DNA from: JAAZMI01 sp964603615
Lineage (GTDB): Bacteria; Bacillota; Dethiobacteria; DTU022; UBA8154
Direction of reading: 5' to 3'
DNA: 64,000 bases
Assembly (NCBI GenBank): GCA_964603615.1
Contig: CAZRVU010000002.1
Span: 46,615-110,614 of the forward strand
Below the pieces are notes generated by a model. The model did no database searches. It had not been told where the DNA came from and worked only from the letters and a program-made list of their open reading frames with translations. Position numbers and translations under genes: made by a program. Of this stretch, positions 36,111 through 45,174 are shown piece by piece (within the stretch, counting starts at the first letter, position 1; each line of letters begins with the position of its first letter).

Positions 36111-37619
36111 ATGATGGGAGAAATAATAAATAGAAAAGTTGGTATTACGGATACGACGCTGCGGGATGCGCACCAATCGCTGATGGCGACGCGCCTGCGC
36201 TTGGAAGATATGCTGCCCATTGCCATGGAAATTGACCAAGTGGGCTACCATTCCCTGGAGATCTGGGGAGGGGCGACCTTTGATTCTTGTTTGCGTTTCC
36301 TGCAGGAGGATCCCTGGGAAAGATTGCGTTTGTTGCGAGAACATCTGCCCCAGTCCAAATTACAGATGCTGCTGCGTGGTCAAAACCTGGTCGGCTACCG
36401 GCATTATGCCGATGATGTAGTGGAAGCTTTTGTCCAATGTGCAGTCAAAAATGGCATCGATGTCATCCGCATCTTTGATGCTCTCAACGATCTGCGCAAT
36501 ATGGAAACGGCCATGCGGGCGGCGAAAAAAGCGCAAGCCCATGTGCAGGCTACGATCAGCTATACGATCAGCCCCCTGCACAACAACGATCACTTTGTAG
36601 AGTTGGCGGTGGAGTTGGAAAAGAAAGGCGCCGATTCGATCTGCATCAAAGATATGGCCGGTTTGCTGGCTCCTTACGATGCCTTTGATCTGGTGACCAA
36701 GTTTAAGAAAAAATTGACGATCCCCGTGCAACTACATTGCCATTTTACCAGTGGGATGGCTTGTATGTCCTATCTTAAAGGCATCGAAGCTGGTTGTGAT
36801 GTTGTGGATACGGCCATTTCTTCTCTCTCTCTCGGCCCGTCCCAACCGGCGACCGACAGTATAGTAGCCGCATTCCGGGGCACGCCTTATGATACGGGGC
36901 TGGATCTGGAACGAATTGCCCGCATCGGCGCATTTTTTAAAAAAATTCGTGTGGACTATGATATTCCGGCAGATCTAATTATGGGTGTGGATACGGCTGT
37001 GCTTAGTTATCAGATTCCCGGTGGGATGCTCTCCAATCTCACTTCGCAGTTAGCGGCGCAGAATGCGCTGCACCGGTTAGATGAAGTTTTGCTGGAGGTC
37101 CCCCGCGTCCGAGCGGAGCTGGGTTATCCCCCGCTGGTTACACCTTCTAGCCAGATTGTGGGAACACAGGCGGTGATGAACGTAATCACCGGGGAACGCT
37201 ATAAGGTTGTGCTCAATGAAGTCAAAAATTATTTAAAAGGACTTTATGGCAAGCCGCCCGGTGAAATAGATCCGGATCTGCTTAAAAAAATTCTTCCGCA
37301 AGAAAAACCTTTCCGGGGAAGGCCGGCAGATCTACTGGAGCCCCAACTGGAAAAAACCAGGGCAGAGATGAAAGGTATTTTACACAGTGAAGAAGATCTG
37401 CTCTCCTATATTCTCTTTCCGCAAGTAGCCCTGGCCTTTTTAAAGCAAAAAGCCGAACGGAGCTCTTCCCGGCAGGCAACGGCGGGAGGCTCGGCGGCTA
37501 ATCCCTATAAAAATAATAATGCTACTTTGCGGTTGGATAAGCTTTATACCATTGATGAAAGCTTGTTGCATTGTGAAGATAACGGTGAACAAAACTATTT
37601 TGCTTACCCCTGTGCTTAG
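36111..37619 (+). CDS. Carboxyltransferase subunit, OadA/PycB type, without biotin domain
   Basis: Enzyme of about 502 residues related to the oxaloacetate decarboxylase alpha chain, pyruvate carboxylase B and the transcarboxylase 5S subunit. The start is ATG 36111 with AAGGGG upstream. The TIM barrel has ITDTTLRDAHQSLMATR, the metal ligands in LHCHFTSGMA, and the active-site Lys in ICIKDMAGL. A conserved helical domain follows (TPSSQIVGTQAVMNV). The end (after about 460) has no AMKM biotinylation motif. A separate biotin carrier and biotin carboxylase are needed and are not nearby. The exact reaction is therefore open. Confidence 0.85.
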   Translation: MMGEIINRKVGITDTTLRDAHQSLMATRLRLEDMLPIAMEIDQVGYHSLEIWGGATFDSCLRFLQEDPWERLRLLREHLPQSKLQMLLRGQNLVGYRHYADDVVEAFVQCAVKNGIDVIRIFDALNDLRNMETAMRAAKKAQAHVQATISYTISPLHNNDHFVELAVELEKKGADSICIKDMAGLLAPYDAFDLVTKFKKKLTIPVQLHCHFTSGMACMSYLKGIEAGCDVVDTAISSLSLGPSQPATDSIVAAFRGTPYDTGLDLERIARIGAFFKKIRVDYDIPADLIMGVDTAVLSYQIPGGMLSNLTSQLAAQNALHRLDEVLLEVPRVRAELGYPPLVTPSSQIVGTQAVMNVITGERYKVVLNEVKNYLKGLYGKPPGEIDPDLLKKILPQEKPFRGRPADLLEPQLEKTRAEMKGILHSEEDLLSYILFPQVALAFLKQKAERSSSRQATAGGSAANPYKNNNATLRLDKLYTIDESLLHCEDNGEQNYFAYPCA

Positions 37620-37732
37620 GATCACGCTATGCTGCCTTTAAGCTATTTAACGCAGCTCTAGGCAGGATTGGGCAGGAATATGCACAAAATCTTAAAGGCT
37701 TGCCTTTAAAGTGCTTTTTGGCGCAAAAATGG

Positions 37733-37761
37733 TTGACAAATAAAAAGACTGCATATATAAT
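37733..37761 (+). promoter_or_regulatory. Sigma-A promoter of the ilv operon
   Basis: TTGACA (37733-37738), 17 bases, TATAAT (37756-37761) is a perfect consensus. The -10 box is part of the 7-bp target duplication of MITE copy F, so a second TATAAT lies at 37817-37822 beyond the element. Confidence 0.9.
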
Positions 37762-37815
37762 GATTCCATCGCAAAAATTACATTCTTCTGCATAAGCTCT
37801 ATTTGCAGTAGAATC
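37762..37815. repeat. MITE copy F, 54-bp deletion derivative in inverted orientation
   Basis: It starts GATTCCATCGC and ends GCAGTAGAATC. It holds the terminal 40 bases of the right end and about 14 of the left end. A perfect target duplication ATATAAT flanks it (37755-37761 and 37816-37822). It sits exactly at the expected transcription start of the ilv leader. Confidence 0.92.
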
Positions 37816-37839
37816 ATATAATTAAAACTAATAATTTTT

Positions 37840-38119
37840 CAAATGCAATGCCGGGGATATAAGGAAACGACCTTCTTCTACAGAGAGCCAGCGGATGGTG
37901 AAAGTTGGCGGGGAAGCTGTTTTCCCGGTCACCCCGAAGCAGCCTCCCCGAAGGCAATGCAGGTTGCTGTGTAAGGGGGGACGGTGCTAGCCGTTAAAGC
38001 CGGGTTGGAGTGAAGGTGGCCCTTGAATTCTTGAATTTGTGCTATGTATTCGAGGGCAACAAGGGTGGTACCGCGGAGCAAGCTCCTTCGTCCCTTGTCT
38101 GAGGATGAAGGGGTTTTTT
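37840..38119 (+). promoter_or_regulatory. T-box riboswitch leader with terminator
   Basis: tRNA-sensing leader for branched-chain amino acid genes. Stem I features include AGAGAGCC at 37883-37890 and the apical GGATGGTGAAAG. The T-box AGGGTGGTACCGCGG lies at 38062-38076. The terminator stem is CCTTCGTCC (38085-38093) with GGATGAAGG (38103-38111) and then six T. Uncharged cognate tRNA should stabilise the antiterminator. I could not fix the specifier codon; GUC at 37928-37930 and CUC at 37944-37946 are both possible and both fit the genes downstream. Confidence 0.93.
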
Positions 38120-38213
38120 ATATGTGGGGCCGTGTTTTTTAGGAGCCAGGCAGGAGAAAAAAGAAAAGAGGGAGGCGAAAGTCCGGCTGGCCGTTTTGCC
38201 GTAGCTGGACGCA

Positions 38214-39113
38214 ATGAGCATGCTGGTTTATATTGATGGTCAATTTTTACCCCGGGAACAGGCAACGATATCTGTTTTCGACCATGGTTTTCTCTACGGT
38301 GACGGTGTTTTTGAAGGTATCAGGGCTTATGACGGTCGTATATTTAAGTTAGAAGAACATATCGCGCGTCTTTATGAATCCGCTCATCATCTTATGCTAC
38401 AGATTCCCCTGCCCGAAGAGGAAATGGCAGAGGTTACCTTAGAAACAATGCGCAAAAACGATCTGCACGATGCCTATATCCGGACTGTAGTTTCCCGTGG
38501 CCGCGGTGATTTAGGGCTGGATCCGCAAAAGTGTCCACGGTCCACAGTGGTTATTATTGCTGATAAAATATCACTTTTCCCTCCGGAATATTACGAACAG
38601 GGCCTGTCTATTATCACGGCGACTACACGTCAGCGCAGTGCCAATACCCAGGAGCCCCGCATTAAATCGCTTAATTACCTCAACAATATTTTAGTGAAGA
38701 TGGAAGCGAGCCAGGCCGGGGCGATGGAGGCCGTGGTTCTGAATACACAGGGTTATGTCGTGGAGGGTTCAGGTTCCAACATTTTTATCGTTAACAAAAA
38801 AGACGAGCTCTTGACTCCTCCTTCTTACCTGGGAATATTGGAAGGAATTACCCGCAATGTAGTTCTAGAGCTGGCCAGGGAAGAGGGACTGGTTATTCGC
38901 GAACAGCCCTTTACCCGTCACGATCTTTATATTGCCCGCGAATGTTTTTTAACAGGAACGGCGGCAGAATTAATTCCAGTTATCTCCATAGATCAACGTC
39001 TGATTGGCAACGGGTTACCGGGGCCCCTGACAAAAATGTTGATGCAGAAGTTTCAACAGTATGCCCGTCAACAAGGGACTCCCGTGTATCCTTCGGCGAA
39101 AAAACAAAAGTAA
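38214..39113 (+). CDS. ilvE: Branched-chain amino acid aminotransferase
   Basis: PLP enzyme, fold type IV, that makes Leu, Ile and Val from the 2-oxo acids. The 299 residues start near MLVYIDGQFLPREQATISVFDHG; the family motif includes YGDGVFEGIRAY. The PLP lysine lies in RIKSLNYLNNIL (near 145), followed by EAVVLNTQGYVVEGSGSNIF and the LTGTAAELIPV motif. This is the short archaeal/cyanobacterial-type IlvE, not the long Bacillus form. It is the first gene after the T-box, about 95 bases after the terminator. Confidence 0.94.
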   Translation: MSMLVYIDGQFLPREQATISVFDHGFLYGDGVFEGIRAYDGRIFKLEEHIARLYESAHHLMLQIPLPEEEMAEVTLETMRKNDLHDAYIRTVVSRGRGDLGLDPQKCPRSTVVIIADKISLFPPEYYEQGLSIITATTRQRSANTQEPRIKSLNYLNNILVKMEASQAGAMEAVVLNTQGYVVEGSGSNIFIVNKKDELLTPPSYLGILEGITRNVVLELAREEGLVIREQPFTRHDLYIARECFLTGTAAELIPVISIDQRLIGNGLPGPLTKMLMQKFQQYARQQGTPVYPSAKKQK

Positions 39114-39139
39114 ACGAAGAAAGAAAGGAAGAGAAGATA

Positions 39140-40825
39140 ATGCGCAGCGATAAGGTTAAAAAAGGCCTGGAAAAGGCTCCCCATCGCTCCCTTTTTTATG
39201 CCATGGGCTATCATCCGGCAGAATTAGATAAGCCGTTGATCGGCGTTGTCAATTCTGCCAATGAAATAGTGCCGGGTCATGTACACCTGGATAAAATTGC
39301 GCAGGCGGTAAAAAACGGGGTTTATGCTGCCGGCGGCGTTGCGGTGGAATTTTCTACGATAGGGATCTGTGACGGTATTGCCATGGGGCATCCGGGCATG
39401 AAATATTCGCTGGCTAGCCGCGAGTTGATTGCCGATTCCATCGAAGCGATGGTCGAAGCGCACTGCTTTGACGCGCTGGTCTTTATCCCTAATTGTGACA
39501 AGATCATTCCCGGGATGCTCATGGCTGCGGCACGCCTCGATCTGCCTGCCATTTTGATCAGCGGTGGTCCGATGTTGGCCGGTGAGTTCCAGGCGCGCAG
39601 CGTAGATCTGAGCAGCGTCTTTGAAGCAGTAGGTGCGGTAAAAGCGGGGCGTCTTTCTAGTGAAGAGCTGGCAGCTCTTGAGCTGGTAGCTTGCCCGGGA
39701 TGCGGTTCCTGTGCCGGCATGTTTACGGCAAATTCTATGAATTGTATCACCGAGGCTTTGGGAATGGCCCTGCCCGGCAACGGCACGGTACCTGCTGTTA
39801 TGTCCCGGCGGTTGCGCCTGGCCAAAGAGGCAGGGATGCAGGTTCTCAAGCTTTGGGAAAAAGATTTGCGGCCCTCCCAAATCATGACGGCAATTGCTTT
39901 CCGCAATGCCCTGGCTTTGGATATGGCCCTTGGTTGTTCCACGAATACAGTGCTGCACCTGCCGGCGATTGCCCATGAACTTGGTATTAGCTGGGACCTG
40001 GCGGAGCTCAATGACATTAGCGAGCGCACCCCCCAGCTTTGTTCCCTGAGCCCCGGCGGGGTCTATCACATAGAAGATCTCGACCGGGCGGGCGGTATCC
40101 AGGCCGTCTTAAAAGAGTTGTGTAAAAAAGAGCATGTGGCTGCGGAGCAACTTACCGTTACCGGTGCAACGATCGGCACAAACTGCCAGGCAGCGCCGGG
40201 CCCCGATGGTAAAATAATCCGTTCGCTGGAGGAACCCTATTCCCGGGAAGGCGGTCTGGCCATCCTTTTTGGTAACCTGGCCCCTGGCGGCGCCGTTGTC
40301 AAACAGGGCGCCGTTGCACCGGAGATGCAGCAACGCACCCTCAGGGCGAGGGTCTTTGATGCCGAGGAGGCTGCAGTAGAAGCAATCTTGGCCGGGGGAA
40401 TATCCCCGGGCGATGTTGTCGTGATTCGCTTCGAGGGCCCCAAGGGCGGTCCGGGCATGCGGGAGATGCTTGCGCCCACGGCAGCCGTTGCCGGTATGGG
40501 GTTGGACAAGGAAGTGGCCCTGCTCACCGACGGACGTTTTTCCGGTGCTACAAGGGGGGCTTCGATCGGGCATATTTCGCCGGAGGCAGCCGAAAAAGGC
40601 CCCATAGCTCTGGTTCAGGAGGGTGATCAGATCAAAATAGATATCCAGGGCAAACGCCTGGAGCTACTCATCTCTGAAGCAGAATGGAATAAACGCCGGG
40701 CGGCTCTAATTCTCCCCGTTTCTAAAATCCGCAGGGGCTATCTTCAGCGTTATGCCGCCCAAGTTTCTTCTGCCAGGGAAGGAGCTATTCTGGAATTGCC
40801 GGCAAAGGAGGGGGGAAAAGAATGA
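39140..40825 (+). CDS. ilvD: Dihydroxy-acid dehydratase
   Basis: Iron-sulfur enzyme that converts dihydroxy acids to 2-oxo acids in Ile and Val synthesis. The start is ATG 39140 (MRSDKVKKGLEKAPHRSL) with AAGGAAGAG upstream. The 561 residues have cluster cysteines in IPNCDKIIPGM and CPGCGSCAGMFTANSM, and the signature TDGRFSGATRG near the C-terminus. A third cluster Cys lies in GICDGIAMG. It ends with a four-base overlap onto ilvB. Confidence 0.97.
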   Translation: MRSDKVKKGLEKAPHRSLFYAMGYHPAELDKPLIGVVNSANEIVPGHVHLDKIAQAVKNGVYAAGGVAVEFSTIGICDGIAMGHPGMKYSLASRELIADSIEAMVEAHCFDALVFIPNCDKIIPGMLMAAARLDLPAILISGGPMLAGEFQARSVDLSSVFEAVGAVKAGRLSSEELAALELVACPGCGSCAGMFTANSMNCITEALGMALPGNGTVPAVMSRRLRLAKEAGMQVLKLWEKDLRPSQIMTAIAFRNALALDMALGCSTNTVLHLPAIAHELGISWDLAELNDISERTPQLCSLSPGGVYHIEDLDRAGGIQAVLKELCKKEHVAAEQLTVTGATIGTNCQAAPGPDGKIIRSLEEPYSREGGLAILFGNLAPGGAVVKQGAVAPEMQQRTLRARVFDAEEAAVEAILAGGISPGDVVVIRFEGPKGGPGMREMLAPTAAVAGMGLDKEVALLTDGRFSGATRGASIGHISPEAAEKGPIALVQEGDQIKIDIQGKRLELLISEAEWNKRRAALILPVSKIRRGYLQRYAAQVSSAREGAILELPAKEGGKE

Positions 40826-42492
40826 AATTAACAGGTGCTCAGATGGTTTTGGCCTGTCTGGAAGCAGAGAACGTAGATGTTATCTTTGGTTTTCCGGGTG
40901 GCGCCGTTTTAACCCTGTATGATGAGCTTTATAAAAAAGGATTAAAGCATATTTTATCCCGTCACGAGCAGGGCGCGATCCATGCTGCTGACGGTTATGC
41001 CCGGGTGACCGGCAGGACCGGCGTAGTTTTTGCCACCTCTGGCCCTGGTGCCACCAACCTGGTTACCGGCCTGGCCACAGCTTATATGGATTCGATCCCC
41101 TTGGTTGCTATCACTGGACAGGTAGCCACGCCGTTTATTGGTACTGATGCCTTCCAAGAAGCTGATATTACCGGTATCACTTTGCCCATTACTAAGCACA
41201 ATTATCTCGTTAAGGATATCGCTGAGCTTCCCCGGGCCCTAAAAAAGGCTTTTCATCTGGCCGGTACCGGAAGAAAAGGACCGGTGCTCCTCGATCTACC
41301 CAAAGATCTACAGACGCAGGAGGGGAATTTCGACTACCCGCAGGAGGTGGAGATTGCCTCTTATAAACCCATCTATGAAGGACACCCCGGCCAGGTTTTA
41401 CGTGCTGCGGCTGCCATAAAGAAAGCCCGCCAACCCGTTCTTTATGCCGGCGGGGGCGTTATTAGCTCCGGTGCCCATGAGGAGCTGCTGGAACTTGCAC
41501 AAAAAGCCTCCATCCCCGTGGCGACGACGCTGATGGGCTTGGGGGGCATTCCCTACGACGAGGAGCTATTTTTGGGCATGCTGGGCATGCACGGTACCTA
41601 TGCAGCCAATAACGCAGTACATGATGCCGATCTGCTCATTGCCATCGGGGTTCGCTTTGATGATCGCGTTACGGGTAAAATTGAAACCTTTGCTGCCAAT
41701 GCGCAGATTATCCATATCGACATCGACCCGGCGGAGATCGGCAAAAATGTCATGGTGGATATCCCCATTGTCGGCGATGTAAGGTTAGTCTTAAGGGAAA
41801 TACTGCGGCGCTTGCAGCCCGGGGATACGCATGATTGGTGCACCCGGGTGCTCGGATGGAAGAAAGCCAACCCTTTGACCTACAAGCAAGAGAACAATCT
41901 ATGCCTCAAACCCCAGTACGTGATTGAAGAATTATTTCGCTTAACGCAAGGCGAGGCCATCGTTGCTACAGATGTAGGCCAGCACCAGATGTGGGCCGCC
42001 CAGTACTACCGCACGCAGAGCCCGCGCACCTTTATTTCATCCGGGGGGTTAGGGACAATGGGTTTTGGTTTTCCGGCGGCGATTGGAGCCCAGGTTGCCT
42101 ATCCCGGTAAAACGGTGCTCTGTTTTGCCGGGGATGGTAGTTTCCAAATGAATTCCCAGGAGCTGGCTACGGCTGTTCGCTACCAGTTGCCCGTAAAAGT
42201 GGCGATTATCAACAACCAGTACCTGGGGATGGTCCGCCAATGGCAGGAGCTTTTCTATGAGAAGCGCTATTCACAAACCAGCTTATCTGGCAGCCCCGAT
42301 TTCGTCCGGCTGGCGGAGGCTTACGGGGCATACGGTTTCCGGGCTACTACTGTAGAGGAGGTTGTGCCGGCGATTAGCGCGGCTTTGGAGGCTCCCGGCC
42401 CGGCAATTATAGATTTTCAAGTAGATCCCGGCGAAAATGTTTTACCGATGGTTGCACCGAACACCTCTATCGTAGAAATGATCGGGGGGTAA
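40822..42492 (+). CDS. ilvB: Acetolactate synthase, large subunit
   Basis: ThDP-dependent enzyme for the first common step to Val, Leu and Ile. The 556 residues show VDVIFGFPGGAVLTLYDEL and the catalytic Glu in SRHEQGAIHAADGYAR. The ThDP-binding motif GDGSFQMNSQELATAVRY ends in N-N (IINNQYLGM). Three domains are complete. A four-base overlap with ilvD and a three-base gap to ilvN indicate one operon. Confidence 0.97.
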   Translation: MKLTGAQMVLACLEAENVDVIFGFPGGAVLTLYDELYKKGLKHILSRHEQGAIHAADGYARVTGRTGVVFATSGPGATNLVTGLATAYMDSIPLVAITGQVATPFIGTDAFQEADITGITLPITKHNYLVKDIAELPRALKKAFHLAGTGRKGPVLLDLPKDLQTQEGNFDYPQEVEIASYKPIYEGHPGQVLRAAAAIKKARQPVLYAGGGVISSGAHEELLELAQKASIPVATTLMGLGGIPYDEELFLGMLGMHGTYAANNAVHDADLLIAIGVRFDDRVTGKIETFAANAQIIHIDIDPAEIGKNVMVDIPIVGDVRLVLREILRRLQPGDTHDWCTRVLGWKKANPLTYKQENNLCLKPQYVIEELFRLTQGEAIVATDVGQHQMWAAQYYRTQSPRTFISSGGLGTMGFGFPAAIGAQVAYPGKTVLCFAGDGSFQMNSQELATAVRYQLPVKVAIINNQYLGMVRQWQELFYEKRYSQTSLSGSPDFVRLAEAYGAYGFRATTVEEVVPAISAALEAPGPAIIDFQVDPGENVLPMVAPNTSIVEMIGG

Positions 42493-42495
42493 AAA

Positions 42496-42984
42496 ATGAA
42501 AAGAGTATTGGCCATTTTAGTCGAAGATCGCTCCGGCGTGCTGACCAGGGTTTCTGGATTATTTAGCCGCCGGGGTTATAATATCCAAAATATTGCCGTA
42601 GGCCGCACCATAGAGCCGGGTATCTCCCGGATGACTGTGACCGTAGATGCCGATCCCCTCACCGTGGAGCAGATCGTCAAACAGCTCAATAAATTAGTCA
42701 ACGTCTTAAAAGTTAGCGATCTTACCGATGAACTCTCTATCGGGCGGGAGCTGATGTTGGTGAAGGTAAAGGCCGAGCCGGGGCGGCGCAGTGAAATCCA
42801 GCAGATGGCGGCAACTTTCCGCGCCAAGATCATCGATATATCCCCGGATTCCATGATTATCGAGGTAACGGGGGAAGAACAGAAGCTGCAGGCTTTTCTT
42901 TTAATGATGCAAGAATTCGGCATTAAAGAAATTGCCTCCACTGCCCAAATATGTTTGCTGCGCGGCAGCAAGGTGACGAAATGA
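42496..42984 (+). CDS. ilvN: Acetolactate synthase, small (regulatory) subunit
   Basis: Regulatory subunit that gives valine feedback inhibition. The 162 residues start MKRVLAILVEDRSGVLTRVSGLFSRRGYNIQNIAVG, an ACT domain shown here only in part (MKRVLAILVEDRSGVLTRV). A second conserved domain follows (LMLVKVKAEPGRRSEI). Equivalent to ilvH in some naming. It is the last gene of ilvE-ilvD-ilvB-ilvN; ilvC does not follow. Confidence 0.95.
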   Translation: MKRVLAILVEDRSGVLTRVSGLFSRRGYNIQNIAVGRTIEPGISRMTVTVDADPLTVEQIVKQLNKLVNVLKVSDLTDELSIGRELMLVKVKAEPGRRSEIQQMAATFRAKIIDISPDSMIIEVTGEEQKLQAFLLMMQEFGIKEIASTAQICLLRGSKVTK

Positions 42985-43243
42985 AAAGCGGGTGAGACGG
43001 GGCTTGCGAAATAAAGGCCGGCCCGGGATTATTAAAAAACTTTGGTTTGGCGCCTACGCGTCTCGAGGCGAAGTTAAAAAATCCGTGGTTCTAGCGCTTA
43101 GGACAGATTCTTTGCTAATATTCAGGGTAACAAAAATGTAAATTTTCAGTAGTTTCGAACCATCCCCTGTTTCGAGGCGGTAAATTCTATACAGGGGCTG
43201 TCTTTTATAGTAGAATGGAGGAACAGGTAAGGGGGAAGGAAAT
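42985..43243. other. Intergenic region between ilvN and leuC
   Basis: About 260 bases. Positions 43105-43175 resemble segments near 2705-2850 and look like part of an old dispersed repeat. I see no clear terminator. A ribosome site (AGGGGGAAGG) precedes leuC. A promoter for leuC may lie here but is not resolved. Confidence 0.5.
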
Positions 43244-44515
43244 TTGGAACAAACGTTAACTGAAAAAATTTTGGCCAGAGCAGCCGGCAAGGATAAAGTT
43301 ACCCCCGGGGAACTGATTAGTGCCAAGGTTGATATGGCTTTGGGCAATGATCTTACCGCTCCGGTGGCGATACAAGAATTTGAGAAAATAGGCGTGGAGA
43401 AGGTTTTTGATGCCCGGCGCCTGGCTCTTATCCCGGATCATTTTGTTCCTAATAAGGATATCCAATCGGCCGAACTGGCCGGGCTGCTGCGCCGCTTTGC
43501 CAGCCAGCAGGGGATTGTGCACTACTACGAGGTGGGGCGTATGGGGATTGAACATGCCCTGCTGCCGGAGTTGGGTTTAACCCTGCCGGGAGAAGTTATC
43601 ATTGGAGCAGATTCCCACACTTGCACCTATGGCGCCCTGGGCGCCTTTGCAACCGGTGTAGGCAGCACAGACCTCGCCGCAGTGATGGCCACCGGGGAAC
43701 TCTGGTTTAAGGTGCCCCCGACGATCCGCATTGTTTTTGAGGGCGAACTGCCAACATGGGTTGGCGGGAAAGATCTTATTTTATATACTATCGGACAATT
43801 GGGGGTTGATGGCGCGCTTTACGCCGCTTTGGAATTTTGTGGCCCGGCCATTGAAAGTTTGGGTATGGATGCCCGTTTGACTATTGCTAACATGGCCATC
43901 GAGGCGGGGGCCAAGGCCGGGTTGATAGCCCCGGATGAGGTCACCTTTAACTACCTGGCGGGCCGTGCCCAAAGGCCCTATGCTGCGCTCTATGGTGATG
44001 CCGGCGCACCCGTCCTACAGGAATATATTTGGGATATAAGCACGCTCGAACCTCAGGTTTCTCTCCCCTCCAGCCCGGCTAATGCCAGGCCTGTTTCCGC
44101 TGCTGCAGGGACGGTTGTCGATCAGGTGGTCATCGGTTCCTGCACGAACGGAAGAATAGAAGATTTGCGCCAGGCTGCAGCAATTTTGCGCGGCCGGCAG
44201 GTTCACCCGCGAGTCCGTTTGATCGTGATCCCGGCCACACAGGCGATCTACCTGCAGGCTTTGCAGGAAGGGCTCTTGGAAACCTTTATCCGGGCGCAGG
44301 CAGTGGTAAGCACACCCACTTGCGGCCCCTGTTTGGGAGGGCACATGGGCATTCTGGCCGCAGGGGAGACGGCTGTAGCTACTACCAACCGCAATTTTGT
44401 GGGACGCATGGGAGATCGCGCCAGCCGGGTTTACCTGGCAGGCCCTGCTGTCGCCGCTGCTTCTGCGGTTGCAGGCGAGCTCATTCATCCTGCGGCATTA
44501 CAGGGGGTGAATTGA
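43244..44515 (+). CDS. leuC: 3-Isopropylmalate dehydratase-type large subunit
   Basis: Aconitase-family enzyme, 423 residues, of the short type-2 (LeuC2/HacA-like) group. The start codon is TTG. The 4Fe-4S cysteines lie in VIGSCTNGRIEDL (near 296) and in STPTCGPCLGGHMG (near 357). The GADSHTCTYGALGAFATGVG motif is present. It pairs with leuD one base downstream. The usual substrate is isopropylmalate, but this subgroup also includes citramalate- and homoaconitate-type enzymes, so specificity is inference from the neighbouring ilv genes. Confidence 0.9.
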   Translation: MEQTLTEKILARAAGKDKVTPGELISAKVDMALGNDLTAPVAIQEFEKIGVEKVFDARRLALIPDHFVPNKDIQSAELAGLLRRFASQQGIVHYYEVGRMGIEHALLPELGLTLPGEVIIGADSHTCTYGALGAFATGVGSTDLAAVMATGELWFKVPPTIRIVFEGELPTWVGGKDLILYTIGQLGVDGALYAALEFCGPAIESLGMDARLTIANMAIEAGAKAGLIAPDEVTFNYLAGRAQRPYAALYGDAGAPVLQEYIWDISTLEPQVSLPSSPANARPVSAAAGTVVDQVVIGSCTNGRIEDLRQAAAILRGRQVHPRVRLIVIPATQAIYLQALQEGLLETFIRAQAVVSTPTCGPCLGGHMGILAAGETAVATTNRNFVGRMGDRASRVYLAGPAVAAASAVAGELIHPAALQGVN

Positions 44516-44516
44516 G

Positions 44517-45050
44517 ATGCACATCTTACGCGGGAAAGTTTGGACTTTTGGCGACGATGTGGATACGGACGCCATTCTGCCGGCGCGCTATATGAATGTT
44601 CCCGCTCCCCGGGAGCTGGCGCGGCACTGCATGGAGGATGCCGATCCCCGCTTCGTGCAAAAAATGGCAGCGGGTGACATCATCGTCGCCGGTAAAAATT
44701 TTGGTTGCGGCAGCTCGCGGGAACATGCTCCCCTGGCGATTAAAGCTGCAGGTATCGCCTGTGTGATTGCGGGAAGCTTTGCCCGTATTTTTTACCGCAA
44801 CGCCATAAATATTGGCTTGCCGATTCTTGAATCTCCGGAGGCGGCAGCTTTTCTGGAGGAAGGCTCTAGGGTGGAGATAAACCTGCAAAAAGGTGAAATT
44901 ACGGAGCTGGCCGGCGGGCACAGATTTAGCGCTGTAGCTTTCCCTCCCTTTATGCAGGAAATTATAGCGCAGGGGGGACTGATTAATTATGTGCGGGGGA
45001 TAGTTCGGCCGGCTGTTATGGAAGAGAAAAGGATCGGGGAAGATAACTAA
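44517..45050 (+). CDS. leuD: 3-Isopropylmalate dehydratase-type small subunit
   Basis: Swivel subunit that completes the dehydratase with LeuC. The 177 residues contain the family motifs FGDDVDTDAILPARYMN and GKNFGCGSSREHAPLAIKAAG. It starts one base after the leuC stop codon, so the pair is coupled. leuA and leuB do not follow. Confidence 0.93.
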   Translation: MHILRGKVWTFGDDVDTDAILPARYMNVPAPRELARHCMEDADPRFVQKMAAGDIIVAGKNFGCGSSREHAPLAIKAAGIACVIAGSFARIFYRNAINIGLPILESPEAAAFLEEGSRVEINLQKGEITELAGGHRFSAVAFPPFMQEIIAQGGLINYVRGIVRPAVMEEKRIGEDN

Positions 45051-45174
45051 GAAGTAAAAAATCTTTGTTTAGGTCTGTTTAAGCTGTTTGTTTTTAAGGA
45101 AGGAGGTGCAGTCTGCTTCTCTTGCCGGTAGGATGACCGGAAGAAGGAAGCGGAAGAAGATGCAAGGATACAAG

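Noticed and set aside
39224..40069. Long antisense open frames within ilvD (also 39322-40029)
   Set aside because: They lie entirely inside a well-supported gene, have no ribosome site, and their translations resemble no protein; they follow from the GC-rich codon pattern.
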